Source: Tepidamorphaceae bacterium
GTDB taxonomy: Bacteria; Pseudomonadota; Alphaproteobacteria; Rhizobiales; JAKSCL01
Length of the DNA: 64,000 nt
Assembly: GCA_028289445.1 (NCBI GenBank)
Contig: JANQPO010000004.1
Location: forward strand, 186,001 to 250,000
Reading direction: 5' to 3'
In this document: piece after piece, positions 54,405 to 63,126 of the stretch
How the letters are laid out: the number at the start of each line of letters is the position of its first letter
How positions within the stretch are numbered: position 1 is the first letter of the stretch
Translations under genes and position numbers: made by a program
Notes under the pieces: model-generated
The model's input: the letters and a program-made list of their open reading frames with translations, nothing else
Told to the model about the DNA's origin: nothing
Databases searched by the model: none

Positions 54405-54485
54405 CGCGGGCCGGTCCGACGCATCGTCAATCCGCCGCAATTGCGCGCCACATCTAAGAGCCAAGACATCGAACTGGACGCCCCG

Positions 54486-55133
54486 ATGATCGCGCTGAAC
54501 CGCCGCCGCTTTTTGACCGGATTGGGCCATACCGCCATTGCCGCGGCGCTTCCCGCCGTCGTCCAAAGGCCAGGGACAGCCTTTGCGGCATTCGACCAGG
54601 TCCAGACACAGCTCATTCGCGACATCAACACGAGGTTCAACGCGGTTGACCTGATGGAAGGTGATTTCGTCCAAATCGGTCCCAATGGCGAACGCGCGGA
54701 AGGAAAGTTCTTCCTCTGGAAGCCAGGGCGGATGCGGTTCGAGTATCGTCCTCCGAGCCCGCTTTTGATCGTCGCCAACGGCCGTTGGGTCGGAATTTCC
54801 GACATGCGCGAGCGCACGACGCAACGCTATCCGCTGCGCACGACGCCCCTGAAGCTACTTTTGTCCGACGACATCGACCTCTTCAAAGACGCCGATATCC
54901 GGGCGGTTTCGGCCGATGCCGATTTCGTCACGCTAGTGCTTGAAGAAAGCCGGGGCGAAGCGATCGGCTCGCTGACGATGATGTTCGATACGACCACCCT
55001 GGCGCTCCGCCAATGGATCGTCACCGACGCGCAAGGGCTCGATACGACAATCGCGCTCTACAACACAGAAACCGGCCGAAAGCGCGAAAAAAAGATGTTC
55101 GTTATCCCGGATTACGACCGGATTCGCGACTGA
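54486..55133 (+). CDS. lolA: Outer-membrane lipoprotein carrier LolA family protein
   Basis: Periplasmic chaperone that moves lipoproteins to the outer membrane. 215 residues. The signal peptide (about 1-36) carries NRRRFLTGLG, a Tat-like twin-arginine motif, and the mature part begins FDQVQTQLIRDINTRFNAVD. The LolA core (GKFFLWKPGRMRFEYRPPSPLLIVANG) is present. Start at ATG 54486; an in-frame ATG at 54441 would add 15 residues and lose the signal peptide at the N-terminus. Confidence 0.88.
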   Translation: MIALNRRRFLTGLGHTAIAAALPAVVQRPGTAFAAFDQVQTQLIRDINTRFNAVDLMEGDFVQIGPNGERAEGKFFLWKPGRMRFEYRPPSPLLIVANGRWVGISDMRERTTQRYPLRTTPLKLLLSDDIDLFKDADIRAVSADADFVTLVLEESRGEAIGSLTMMFDTTTLALRQWIVTDAQGLDTTIALYNTETGRKREKKMFVIPDYDRIRD

Positions 55134-55370
55134 TTCCTCGACCTGAGAGCGCCTCACATTCGTGTGAGGCAAACAACGAAATCGATTCCCGTGTTGATTT
55201 GTACCAACCGCCTTCCCAAATTGTGAGGAGGCGGCCATCGCGCAACACCCTCGGTAGTGCCCCCCGTCTACACCGAGAGATGGCCGCAGGCGTCGGAATT
55301 CCCTCCCGGCGTCACCGCAGTAATTGCGGATGAGCGCCTGGTCACCCCCGAGACCAGGCGCTCTTTCTTT
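55134..55370 (+). ncRNA. Candidate small RNA with its own terminator (lolA-xthA gap)
   Basis: About 240 bp without coding frame but with stable, nested pairing. Seen are the hairpin GCCTCACA-TTCG-TGTGAGGC (55151-55170), a long stem GCGGCCATC (55231-55239) with GATGGCCGC (55279-55287), inside it CTCGGT with ACCGAG and a C-rich loop, a CCCTCCC loop near 55300, and a strong terminator at 55332-55370. C-rich loops can pair with ribosome binding sites. I cannot assign an RNA family; it could also be only the lolA 3' end. Confidence 0.4.
55332..55370 (+). terminator. Strong Rho-independent terminator before xthA
   Basis: Perfect 12-bp stem GAGCGCCTGGTC (55332-55343) and GACCAGGCGCTC (55352-55363) with 8-nt loop, then TTTCTTT. 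It lies about 200 bp beyond lolA, too far for a simple lolA terminator, which favours a separate small transcript. Confidence 0.9.
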
Positions 55371-55455
55371 GCTGTAACGGCAACGAATCGAACCGCAGCT
55401 TGGCTTTCGTGCAGCATGGCGCTAGGCAGGACTATGATCGCTTAAGGAACCTGCC

Positions 55456-56259
55456 ATGCCGTTTTCCATTGCCACCTGGAACATCAATTCCGTTCGCTTG
55501 CGCGAGCCGATCGTTACGCGCCTGTTGAAAGCCGAAAAGCCCGACATCTTGTGTCTGCAAGAAATCAAGTGCCGTGAGGACCAGTTTCCACTGAAGGGCT
55601 TTGCAAAACTGGGCTACACCCATGTCGCGATCCATGGCCAGACCGGCTATCACGGCGTTGCCACGTTATCGCGCCATCCCTTCGCCGCCACCGAACGCCA
55701 GGGCTTTTGCGGCAAGGATGACGCCCGCCATGTTGCAGTGACCGTGGATACGAAGGCCGGACCGCTCACGATCGACAATTTCTATATCCCGTCCGGTGGC
55801 GATATCCCCGATCCTTCTGAAAACGACAAATTCGCGCATAAACTCTCCTTTCTGGAGGAATTCACGGCCTGGGGCGCCGAGCGCGCCAACGGTGCCGGAC
55901 GCGTCGCGGTTGGCGACTTCAACATCGCACCCCATCCGGACGATGTCTGGTCGCACAAACAGCTCTTGAAGGTCGTCTCCCACACACCGGTTGAGACGGA
56001 CGCCCTCAACAGGGCTCAAGAGGTCGGATCGTGGCGCGATGTGGTGCGCGATCATCTTCCGGTCCCTGAAAAGGTCTTTACCTGGTGGAGCTACCGCGCC
56101 CGCGACTGGTCCGCGTCGAACCGCGGCCGTCGCCTTGACCACATCTGGTCGGATCCCGCGACGGCCGGGCGCTCGACGGGCGTGCGTGTCCTGCGCGATG
56201 CGCGCGACTGGCCCAAACCGTCGGACCACGTGCCGGTCATCGCGACGTTTGACCTATAG
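55456..56259 (+). CDS. xthA: Exodeoxyribonuclease III (AP endonuclease)
   Basis: Base-excision repair enzyme, 3'-5' exonuclease and AP endonuclease. The 267 residues have NINSVRLREP at the start, LCLQEIKCREDQFP (metal-binding Glu), VGDFNIAPHPDDVW (catalytic Asp/Asn) and SDHVPVIATFDL (catalytic His) at the end. The site TAAGGA lies before the ATG at 55456. It is separated from the upstream region by a strong terminator, so it probably has its own promoter. Confidence 0.95.
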   Translation: MPFSIATWNINSVRLREPIVTRLLKAEKPDILCLQEIKCREDQFPLKGFAKLGYTHVAIHGQTGYHGVATLSRHPFAATERQGFCGKDDARHVAVTVDTKAGPLTIDNFYIPSGGDIPDPSENDKFAHKLSFLEEFTAWGAERANGAGRVAVGDFNIAPHPDDVWSHKQLLKVVSHTPVETDALNRAQEVGSWRDVVRDHLPVPEKVFTWWSYRARDWSASNRGRRLDHIWSDPATAGRSTGVRVLRDARDWPKPSDHVPVIATFDL

Positions 56260-56268
56260 GAGATTGAA

Positions 56269-56727
56269 TCAGGCTGCCCGCAGGATCTCTTCGGCGCGGT
56301 TCAGTTCCGACATGAAGCGCTTGAGGTCTTCGCTTAGCGTGGTGTGCAGGCGCCGCGCGGCATCCGGATACTCGGCCAGCACACGCATGACGTTGTAGCG
56401 CTTGATGCTAAGAACGGTCGAACTGGTCAGCGCCTGGGCATCCACCGCACGGTTCGTTTCCGACAACAAGGCCATCGGTCCAATCAGCGAGCCCGACCGC
56501 ACGACATCCCGGGTCAGCCTGAGACCGGTCCGGTCGGAAGACAACTCGATCGTTCCCTCGACCACCAAGAACGCCCCGTCCGCATCCTCATCCATCTGAA
56601 ACAGCGTTGCTCCGCGTTCCAGCGCAATAAGATCGGATCCGAACGCGATCAGGCGAATCTGCTGATCGGCGAACGCACGAAAGAATGGCAGGCGCGCCAA
56701 CATGTTGGCGTGTTGCTCAAGGCTCAT
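56269..56727 (-). CDS. Cyclic-nucleotide-binding domain protein
   Basis: 152-residue protein consisting of one cNMP-binding (Crp-like) beta-barrel domain: MLARLPFFRAF at the start, DADGAFLVVEGTIELSS and SGSLIGPMALL. No DNA-binding helix-turn-helix follows, so it is not a Crp-type activator. The ligand-contact Arg typical of cAMP binding is not evident. It may sense another ligand. Convergent with xthA and downstream of the response regulator on the same strand. Confidence 0.85.
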   Translation of the reverse strand: MSLEQHANMLARLPFFRAFADQQIRLIAFGSDLIALERGATLFQMDEDADGAFLVVEGTIELSSDRTGLRLTRDVVRSGSLIGPMALLSETNRAVDAQALTSSTVLSIKRYNVMRVLAEYPDAARRLHTTLSEDLKRFMSELNRAEEILRAA

Positions 56728-56779
56728 CCCGGATGCCCCGTCCCCGTACTTCGGCTTACCCGGTCACACCCGGTAAACC

Positions 56780-57466
56780 CTAAGGAAGCAGTTTATAGCC
56801 TCCGGTCTCCGTGACAAGCAACTCTGCGTTGGAGGGATCGGGTTCGATTTTTTGCCGCAATCGATAAATGTGGGTTTCAAGCGTGTGTGTCGTCACGCCT
56901 GAGTTGTAGCCCCAAACCTCCTGGAGCAGGATTTCGCGGCTAACGGCCTTTTCGCCGGCCCGGTAGAGATATTTCAGGATCGAGGTTTCCTTCTCCGTCA
57001 GGCGCACTTTGGACCCGGCCTCGGTCAAAAGAAGCTTGGCGCTCGGACGGAAGGAATATGGCCCGATCGTGAAGACCGCATCCTCGCTTTGTTCGTGCTG
57101 ACGCAATTGCGCTCGAATGCGAGCCAAGAGCACGGCGAACCGGAACGGCTTGGTGACATAGTCGTTGGCGCCCGACTCCAGACCAAGAATCGTGTCGGAG
57201 TCGGAGTCCTGGCCGGTCAGCATGATGACCGGCGAGCGCAGTCCGTTCTTGCGTAGCACTTTGCAGGCTTCGCGTCCGTCCATGTCGGGCAGCCCGACAT
57301 CGAGAATCACGAGATCGATGTGTTCCGCCTTGGCTAGTTCGATGCCGTCGCGCGCGTTCTCAACGCCCGCGGTCTCGAACTCATCGTGCAGCGACAATTG
57401 CTCCTCCAACGACTCACGCAAATCCGTGTCATCGTCGATGAGCAGAATTTTTCTTTTGTTTCCCAT
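56780..57466 (-). CDS. OmpR/PhoB-family response regulator
   Basis: 228-residue two-domain regulator. The receiver domain (about 1-120) has IDDDTD, phospho-acceptor Asp in VILDVGLPDMDG, and the conserved Thr and Lys in MLTGQDSD and VTKPFR. The C-terminal winged helix has TEKETSILKYLYRAGEKAVS and TLETHIYRLRQKIEP. No kinase gene is adjacent. It resembles the cell-envelope regulators of this order (CenR-like), but that is inference from location. ATG 57464-57466. Confidence 0.9.
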   Translation of the reverse strand: MGNKRKILLIDDDTDLRESLEEQLSLHDEFETAGVENARDGIELAKAEHIDLVILDVGLPDMDGREACKVLRKNGLRSPVIMLTGQDSDSDTILGLESGANDYVTKPFRFAVLLARIRAQLRQHEQSEDAVFTIGPYSFRPSAKLLLTEAGSKVRLTEKETSILKYLYRAGEKAVSREILLQEVWGYNSGVTTHTLETHIYRLRQKIEPDPSNAELLVTETGGYKLLP

Positions 57467-57564
57467 GACAGCCCTTGATCCATCTGCCGGATTCCGGCAT
57501 GGCCGCGATGTGCAGGTAGGGGCGGCTGGGACCCTCCCGCAAGATCGAATCATTGTAATCGCTC

Positions 57565-58128
57565 ATGACATTTTCGTCATCAGCCTGTGAGGATCGCGTG
57601 ACGCATGTGGATGTTTGGCCGGACGGCCATCCGGGAACTAAGGGACGCCTTCGTGTCGCGGGCCGCATTCATTCTTGCGCCCTCGGCCGTTCCGGAATCG
57701 TCATGGTCAAGCGCGAGGGTGATGGCGGCACGCCCGTTGGGACATTTCCGATCCGCCGGATTCACTTCAGGCCGGACCGTGTGACACGGCCATCGTCGCG
57801 CCTGCCGGTGCGCGCGCTTCGACCGGATGACGGCTGGTGCGACGACACGGGTCACCCCGCCTACAACCGTTTGATTGCTCGTCCTTTCCCGGTCAGCCAC
57901 GAGGTGATGTGGCGGGACGATCGCCTTTACGATGTCGTGCTGGAGCTAGGTTACAACGATGCGCCACCGCGTCCAGGTCTGGGCAGCGCGATCTTCCTGC
58001 ACATCGCGAAGCCAAGTTACCCGCCGACCGAAGGCTGCGTTGCGGTATCCCCAGCGACCATGCGGGAGCTTCTCAGGTCGATCCGGCCGGGATCCATGGT
58101 GCGCGTTGGCCGATCGCCGTCAGAATAA
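57565..58128 (+). CDS. L,D-transpeptidase (YkuD) family protein
   Basis: 187-residue protein with the catalytic YkuD segment HIAKPSYPPTEGCVAVS (His and Cys of the SxGC-type motif, Cys in EGCVAV) and GREGDGGTPVG-like KREGDGGTPVGTFPI upstream. There is no signal peptide, so location is uncertain. These enzymes make 3-3 cross-links in peptidoglycan. ATG at 57565 chosen; an in-frame GTG at 57598 is possible. Confidence 0.85.
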   Translation: MTFSSSACEDRVTHVDVWPDGHPGTKGRLRVAGRIHSCALGRSGIVMVKREGDGGTPVGTFPIRRIHFRPDRVTRPSSRLPVRALRPDDGWCDDTGHPAYNRLIARPFPVSHEVMWRDDRLYDVVLELGYNDAPPRPGLGSAIFLHIAKPSYPPTEGCVAVSPATMRELLRSIRPGSMVRVGRSPSE

Positions 58129-58129
58129 G

Positions 58130-58816
58130 TCAGCCACGCGGGCCGAAAATAGCGCTGCCGACGCGGATCTGGGTGGCGCCAAGACCGATCGCCGTCTCGA
58201 AATCGGCGCTCATGCCCATGCTTCTGCCCTCGACGCCAGCCTCGAAAGCCAGTTTGTCGAGAAGCGCGAAGTGCAGCGCCGGCTCCTCTTCGATCGGCGG
58301 AATACACATCAGGCCCGCCACATTCAGCCCAAGCGTATCGCGGCACATGGCCGCGAAGGACGCGGTCTCCGCCGGCGAAACGCCGGCCTTTTGCGGTTCT
58401 TCGCCGGTGTTGACCTGGACGAAAACGGTCAGCGCTTTTCCAGTCTTCTCGCATTCGGTGGCGATCGCTCTGGCGATCTTCTCGCGATCGACGCTTTCGA
58501 TCACATCGAAAAGCGCCACCGCCTCCTTGGTCTTGTTAGACTGAAGCGGACCAATCAGATGCAATTGGATACCGGGCGTCTCAGCCTTCAATGCCGGCCA
58601 CTTTCCCAGTGCTTCCTGCACGCGGTTCTCGCCGAAGACCCGTTGTCCGGCACGAATCACCGGCCTGATTGCCGACGCGTCAAATGTCTTCGACACCGCG
58701 ACCAACACTACTTCGGAGGGTTCGCGGCCCGTTTCCTCGCATCGTTTGGCGATTTTATCGCGAACCGCCTGCAACCGATCCGTTGCTGAAGCATCGATCG
58801 CTGTGTCCTGCGGCAT
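58130..58816 (-). CDS. YggS family PLP-dependent protein
   Basis: 228-residue pyridoxal-phosphate-binding protein of the YggS/PROSC family, a PLP homeostasis factor. The PLP lysine lies in [12 protein letters not shown], with [21 protein letters not shown] and the C-terminal [20 protein letters not shown] stretch directly precedes ATG 58816; a TTG further upstream would add 7 residues. Divergent from leuS. Confidence 0.93.
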   Translation of the reverse strand: MPQDTAIDASATDRLQAVRDKIAKRCEETGREPSEVVLVAVSKTFDASAIRPVIRAGQRVFGENRVQEALGKWPALKAETPGIQLHLIGPLQSNKTKEAVALFDVIESVDREKIARAIATECEKTGKALTVFVQVNTGEEPQKAGVSPAETASFAAMCRDTLGLNVAGLMCIPPIEEEPALHFALLDKLAFEAGVEGRSMGMSADFETAIGLGATQIRVGSAIFGPRG

Positions 58817-58917
58817 CCTTCCTCGCCCAAAGCCCAAAAACGGTTGACGGATATGGGGGTTTTAGGCCTCATACGCGCCGCAAAATCAAGTTTGGTCTCC
58901 CGAAGGTGAAGTCCGGC

Positions 58918-61539
58918 ATGACGACGGAGCGGTACAACCCCCGCGACGCGGAAAAAAAGTGGCAAGAGGTCTGGGCCGAGCGCCAAACGTTCAAGACCGA
59001 TGCCGACGACGACCGCGAAAACTACTACGTGCTGGAGATGTTTCCTTACCCTTCAGGGCGCATCCACATGGGCCATGTGCGCAACTACACGATGGGCGAT
59101 GTCGTGGCGCGCTACAAGTCGGCCAAGGGGTTCAACGTGCTTCATCCCATGGGTTGGGATGCGTTCGGGATGCCGGCTGAAAATGCCGCCATGGAGCGCG
59201 GCGTTCATCCGGCGAAATGGACCTATGAAAACATCGCGACCATGCGGGCCCAGCTTCAGGCAATGGGATTGTCGCTCGACTGGGATCGCGAGTTCGCCAC
59301 CTGCGATCCCGAGTACTACGCGCAGCAGCAAAGTCTCTTCGTGGATTTTCTGGAAGCCGGTTTTGTCGACCGCAAGAACCGCAAGGTGAATTGGGACCCC
59401 GTCGACAACACGGTGCTCGCGAACGAGCAGGTGATCGACGGGCGCGGCTGGCGGTCCGGCGCGCTGGTCGAGCAGCGTGAGCTGACGCAGTGGTTTTTCA
59501 AGATCACCGACTTCGCCGAAGATTTGCTGGCCTCAATCGCCACACTCGACAATTGGCCCGACAAGGTTCGCCTCATGCAGGAGAACTGGATCGGCCGGTC
59601 CGAGGGTCTGTTGATCCGCTTCGAGTTCGAAGCGGACACCAAGCCGGACGGTTTGGACACCCTCGATGTTTACACCACCCGACACGACACGCTTTACGGC
59701 GCCAGTTTCATGGCCGTGGCCTCGGACCACCCGCTGGCAAGGATCGTTGCGGAAGCGAATCGAGATGCGGCGGCCTTCGTTGCCGAGTGCCAGCGCATGG
59801 GCACCAGTCTGGCCGATGTTCAGGCGGCCGAAAAGAAGGGGTATGACACCGGCGTCCGGGTTCAGCATCCGGTTGTCGACGGCGCCACGCTGCCTGTCTA
59901 CATCGCCAACTTTATCCTGATGGACTATGGCACGGGAGCCATCTTCGGCTGCCCCGGCCACGATCAGCGCGATCTGGACTTCGCCAACGCGTATGGCCTG
60001 CCAGTCATACCGGTGGTACTACCGCCGGATACGGCGGCAGACGCGTTTGCCATCACCGAAACCGCTTATACCGGAGACGGAACGATGGTGAACTCGGATA
60101 TGCTGAACGGCCTGACCATTCCAGATGCCAAGGAAAAAATGGCGCGGGAACTGGAAGGTCGACAGGTCGCCGGCGGTCCACAAGGCACACGGCAGGTGAA
60201 CTACCGATTGCGTGACTGGGGCATATCCCGCCAGCGCTATTGGGGCTGTCCGATTCCAGTCGTCCATTGCGACAAATGCGGTATCGTTCCGGTTCCGAAA
60301 TCCGAACTTCCGGTACGGCTGCCCGAGGATGTCAGTTTCGACAAGCCGGGCAATCCGCTCGACCACCATCCAAGCTGGAAGCGCGTATCCTGCCCGGCTT
60401 GCGGCGGTGACGCCGTGCGCGAAACCGATACCATGGACACCTTCGTCGATTCATCCTGGTACTTCGCGCGCTTCACGGCACCGCGCGCCGAAACGCCGAC
60501 CGAAGCAAAGGCGATGGATGCGTGGCTTCCCGTAGACCAGTATATCGGTGGTGTCGAGCACGCGATCCTGCATCTGCTCTACTCGCGCTTCTTCAGCCGC
60601 ATCATGCGCCGAACCGGGCATGGCGGACCGGATGAACCGTTTGACGGCATGTTCACTCAGGGCATGGTGTGTCACGAGACCTACAAGGACCAAGCCGGAC
60701 AATGGGTGTTTCCGCATGACGTGATCGTCAAAGACGGAAAAGCCACGCATGCCGAGACCGACGCGCCGATCACGGTCGGCGGCGTTGAATCGATGTCAAA
60801 ATCGAAGAAAAACGTCGTCGATCCTGACCAGATCGTGGCGCGATATGGCGCAGATACGGCCCGCTGGTTCATGCTGTCCGACACGCCGCCGGAGCGCGAC
60901 ATTGTCTGGACAGACGCAGGAATCGAGGGCGCCTGGCGCTTTGTGCAGCGCCTATGGCGTTTCATCAACGATGTAGCGCCGAACGTTGCCGGTGCGCCGG
61001 CCGATTGTCCCGCTGAGATTGACGCCGATGCGCTCGCCATCCGCAAGGCCACACACGGTGCCGTCGCGTCCGTCGAGGACCACGTCGAGCGCCTTCATTT
61101 CAACAGCGCGGTGGCACAGATCTACGAGCTGTTCAACACGCTAAGCACCGCTTGGGGGAAGGCCGGGGCGAAAACCGTTGCTGATCGCAGCGATCTTAAA
61201 TTCGCCTTTGCGGAAAGTCTCGACCGCTTGATTAGGCTGTTTCACCCCATGATGCCGCATCTGGGCGAGGAGTGCTGGCGCGTGCTAGGCCATGAAACCT
61301 TGCTGTCCCGGCAGCCTTGGCCCGCGTTCGATCCCGAATTGTTGGTCGAAAACACGATCACATTGCCGGTCCAGGTCAATGGCAAGCGCCGCGGTGAGGT
61401 CACGATCGGGCGCGATGCCGACCGCGAAGCCATCGAAGCGGCCGCCTTGAGCATTGACGGCGTGATCCGTGCGATGGATGGTAAGACCGCACGCAAAATC
61501 ATCGTGGTGCCGGAGAGGATCGTCAATGTCGTCGTCTAA
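58918..61539 (+). CDS. leuS: Leucyl-tRNA synthetase
   Basis: Charges tRNA-Leu. The 873 residues have the HIGH-type motif [19 protein letters not shown] near residue 50, an editing domain (about 225-410 with [14 protein letters not shown]), zinc-ribbon-like CDKCGIVPV and CPACGGD, and the KMSKS motif as [13 protein letters not shown] near residue 625. The C-terminal anticodon-binding part is complete. ATG 58918 fits the family; the open frame further upstream has no similarity. Confidence 0.96.
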   Translation: MTTERYNPRDAEKKWQEVWAERQTFKTDADDDRENYYVLEMFPYPSGRIHMGHVRNYTMGDVVARYKSAKGFNVLHPMGWDAFGMPAENAAMERGVHPAKWTYENIATMRAQLQAMGLSLDWDREFATCDPEYYAQQQSLFVDFLEAGFVDRKNRKVNWDPVDNTVLANEQVIDGRGWRSGALVEQRELTQWFFKITDFAEDLLASIATLDNWPDKVRLMQENWIGRSEGLLIRFEFEADTKPDGLDTLDVYTTRHDTLYGASFMAVASDHPLARIVAEANRDAAAFVAECQRMGTSLADVQAAEKKGYDTGVRVQHPVVDGATLPVYIANFILMDYGTGAIFGCPGHDQRDLDFANAYGLPVIPVVLPPDTAADAFAITETAYTGDGTMVNSDMLNGLTIPDAKEKMARELEGRQVAGGPQGTRQVNYRLRDWGISRQRYWGCPIPVVHCDKCGIVPVPKSELPVRLPEDVSFDKPGNPLDHHPSWKRVSCPACGGDAVRETDTMDTFVDSSWYFARFTAPRAETPTEAKAMDAWLPVDQYIGGVEHAILHLLYSRFFSRIMRRTGHGGPDEPFDGMFTQGMVCHETYKDQAGQWVFPHDVIVKDGKATHAETDAPITVGGVESMSKSKKNVVDPDQIVARYGADTARWFMLSDTPPERDIVWTDAGIEGAWRFVQRLWRFINDVAPNVAGAPADCPAEIDADALAIRKATHGAVASVEDHVERLHFNSAVAQIYELFNTLSTAWGKAGAKTVADRSDLKFAFAESLDRLIRLFHPMMPHLGEECWRVLGHETLLSRQPWPAFDPELLVENTITLPVQVNGKRRGEVTIGRDADREAIEAAALSIDGVIRAMDGKTARKIIVVPERIVNVVV

Positions 61540-62077
61540 CGCATTCGTCTCCCGGCGTGCGCTTCTTCGCCAATTCACACACATCGGCGCCGCCGGTTTG
61601 TTGCTTTCGGGATGCGGCTTTGCGCCTGTCCATAAAACAACACCCGGCGCCGCCAACGTGCGTTCGGAGCTCGCCAATGTCTATATCGCCGAGGCACCTG
61701 ATCGCGTCACTCAGGTGCTGCGCAACGAGTTGCTGTTCCTGTTCAACCAGAACGCCTCGACGTCGCGCTCCGATGCCAGCCACGAACTGCGCGTGACGAC
61801 CAACGGCGTAACGCAAGGCGCCATCGTGACGCGCACCGGCGTTGCAGCGGCGCGTATCTATACGCTGAGCGCCAGTTACGTGTTGTACGACTTAACAGGC
61901 GAAGGGAAAGAAAGCGTCCTCAGCGGCAAAACAGAATCGCAGGCGAGCTTCGACGTTTTCGATCAGCAATATGCCAACGTGCGCGCCGAACGGGACGCCG
62001 AAAACCGTGCCGCAGCCGATGTGGCTCGCCTCATCAACGATCGAATTTCGACCTATTTCGCGACGCGTCCGCTTTAG
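61526..62077 (+). CDS. lptE: LPS assembly lipoprotein LptE
   Basis: Outer-membrane lipoprotein that works with LptD in LPS insertion. 183 residues; signal with lipobox LLLSGC followed by GFAPVH, the typical LptE start. The beta-rich body is recognisable by [14 protein letters not shown] and [20 protein letters not shown] segments. It overlaps leuS by 14 bp; GGAGAGG precedes the ATG at 61526. lptA/B/C are at 32-34 kb. Confidence 0.88.
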   Translation: MSSSNAFVSRRALLRQFTHIGAAGLLLSGCGFAPVHKTTPGAANVRSELANVYIAEAPDRVTQVLRNELLFLFNQNASTSRSDASHELRVTTNGVTQGAIVTRTGVAAARIYTLSASYVLYDLTGEGKESVLSGKTESQASFDVFDQQYANVRAERDAENRAAADVARLINDRISTYFATRPL

Positions 62078-62099
62078 GCGAAGCCATCCGAAACGCACC

Positions 62100-63125
62100 A
62101 TGACGAGCCTTAAATCCGCCGCGATTCCAGATTTCCTCGCCAAACCGGACCCGCGTCGGCCGATCGTCCTGTTTTATGGACCCGATCAAGGCCTGTCGTC
62201 ACAAAGAGCCGCCGCACTAGCTCAAACGCTTGCTCATAACGCGCCCGAATCGATTATGCGGCTGGACGGCGACGCCTTGGCGGTGGATCCCGGCCGTCTT
62301 GCCGAGCACGCCCATGCACAAAACCTGTTCGCCCCAGTTCGCGTCATCCGTGTGCGCGACGGCGTTCAAAGCCTGATGCCGTCGATCAAACCGCTTCTGG
62401 CGGATCCGCCAAGCGATGTCGCGATCCTCATTGAGGCTGGAGATCTGAAGAAAGGCGCGCCGCTTCGCAAAGCCGTCGAGGAATCGAACGTCGCCGTCGC
62501 AATTGCAAGTTATCCCGACACCGATCGCGATATCGGTCGTCTCATCGATGATATGGTTTTGTCCGCCGACAAGTCGATTGCACCTCTGGCCCGCGATACC
62601 CTGATCGAACGGCTCGGGAGCGACCATGCGGTCTCTCGGTCTGAGATCGAGAAGCTTCTGACTTATGTCGGCGATCAAAAGACCATTGATGACGTCGACA
62701 TTGCCGCCGTTTGTGGCGACAGCGCTGCGGCTCGACTGGATGCTTTCAGCGATGCCATCGGCAGCGGGTTGCCGGACGCAGCGCTCGATCATCTGCGTCG
62801 GCTGGCTGGCGAAGGCGTTGATGAGTCGCGCCTCCTCACCGCGCTAATCCGACATTTTACCAATCTTTACAAAGTATTAACGCTGAAAGCCGACGGCGAA
62901 ACGATCCAGGACGCACTTCGCTCGTTTCGGCCGCCGCTACACTATCGGCAACGCGATGCACTTCAGATCCACGCCAAGACTTGGTCGCGCGCAGCCGTCG
63001 AGACGGCACTGATGTTGCTGTATTCGGCGCTCAGCGATAGCCGGCGCGACGCTGACTTGGCACCGATCATTGCCTCTCGTGTCGCGCTAAGGCTGGCCGA
63101 GACGGCACGTCGCAGCGCGCGATAA
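62100..63125 (+). CDS. holA: DNA polymerase III delta subunit HolA
   Basis: Clamp-loader subunit that opens the beta clamp. The 341 residues have the HolA N-terminal fold (IVLFYGPDQGLSSQRAAALA) and the conserved GDLKKGAPLRKAVEES; the C-terminal helical domain includes LTALIRHFTNLYKVLTL. It follows lptE after 22 bp and ends 1 bp from the convergent parB. Confidence 0.92.
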   Translation: MTSLKSAAIPDFLAKPDPRRPIVLFYGPDQGLSSQRAAALAQTLAHNAPESIMRLDGDALAVDPGRLAEHAHAQNLFAPVRVIRVRDGVQSLMPSIKPLLADPPSDVAILIEAGDLKKGAPLRKAVEESNVAVAIASYPDTDRDIGRLIDDMVLSADKSIAPLARDTLIERLGSDHAVSRSEIEKLLTYVGDQKTIDDVDIAAVCGDSAAARLDAFSDAIGSGLPDAALDHLRRLAGEGVDESRLLTALIRHFTNLYKVLTLKADGETIQDALRSFRPPLHYRQRDALQIHAKTWSRAAVETALMLLYSALSDSRRDADLAPIIASRVALRLAETARRSAR

Positions 63126-63126
63126 A

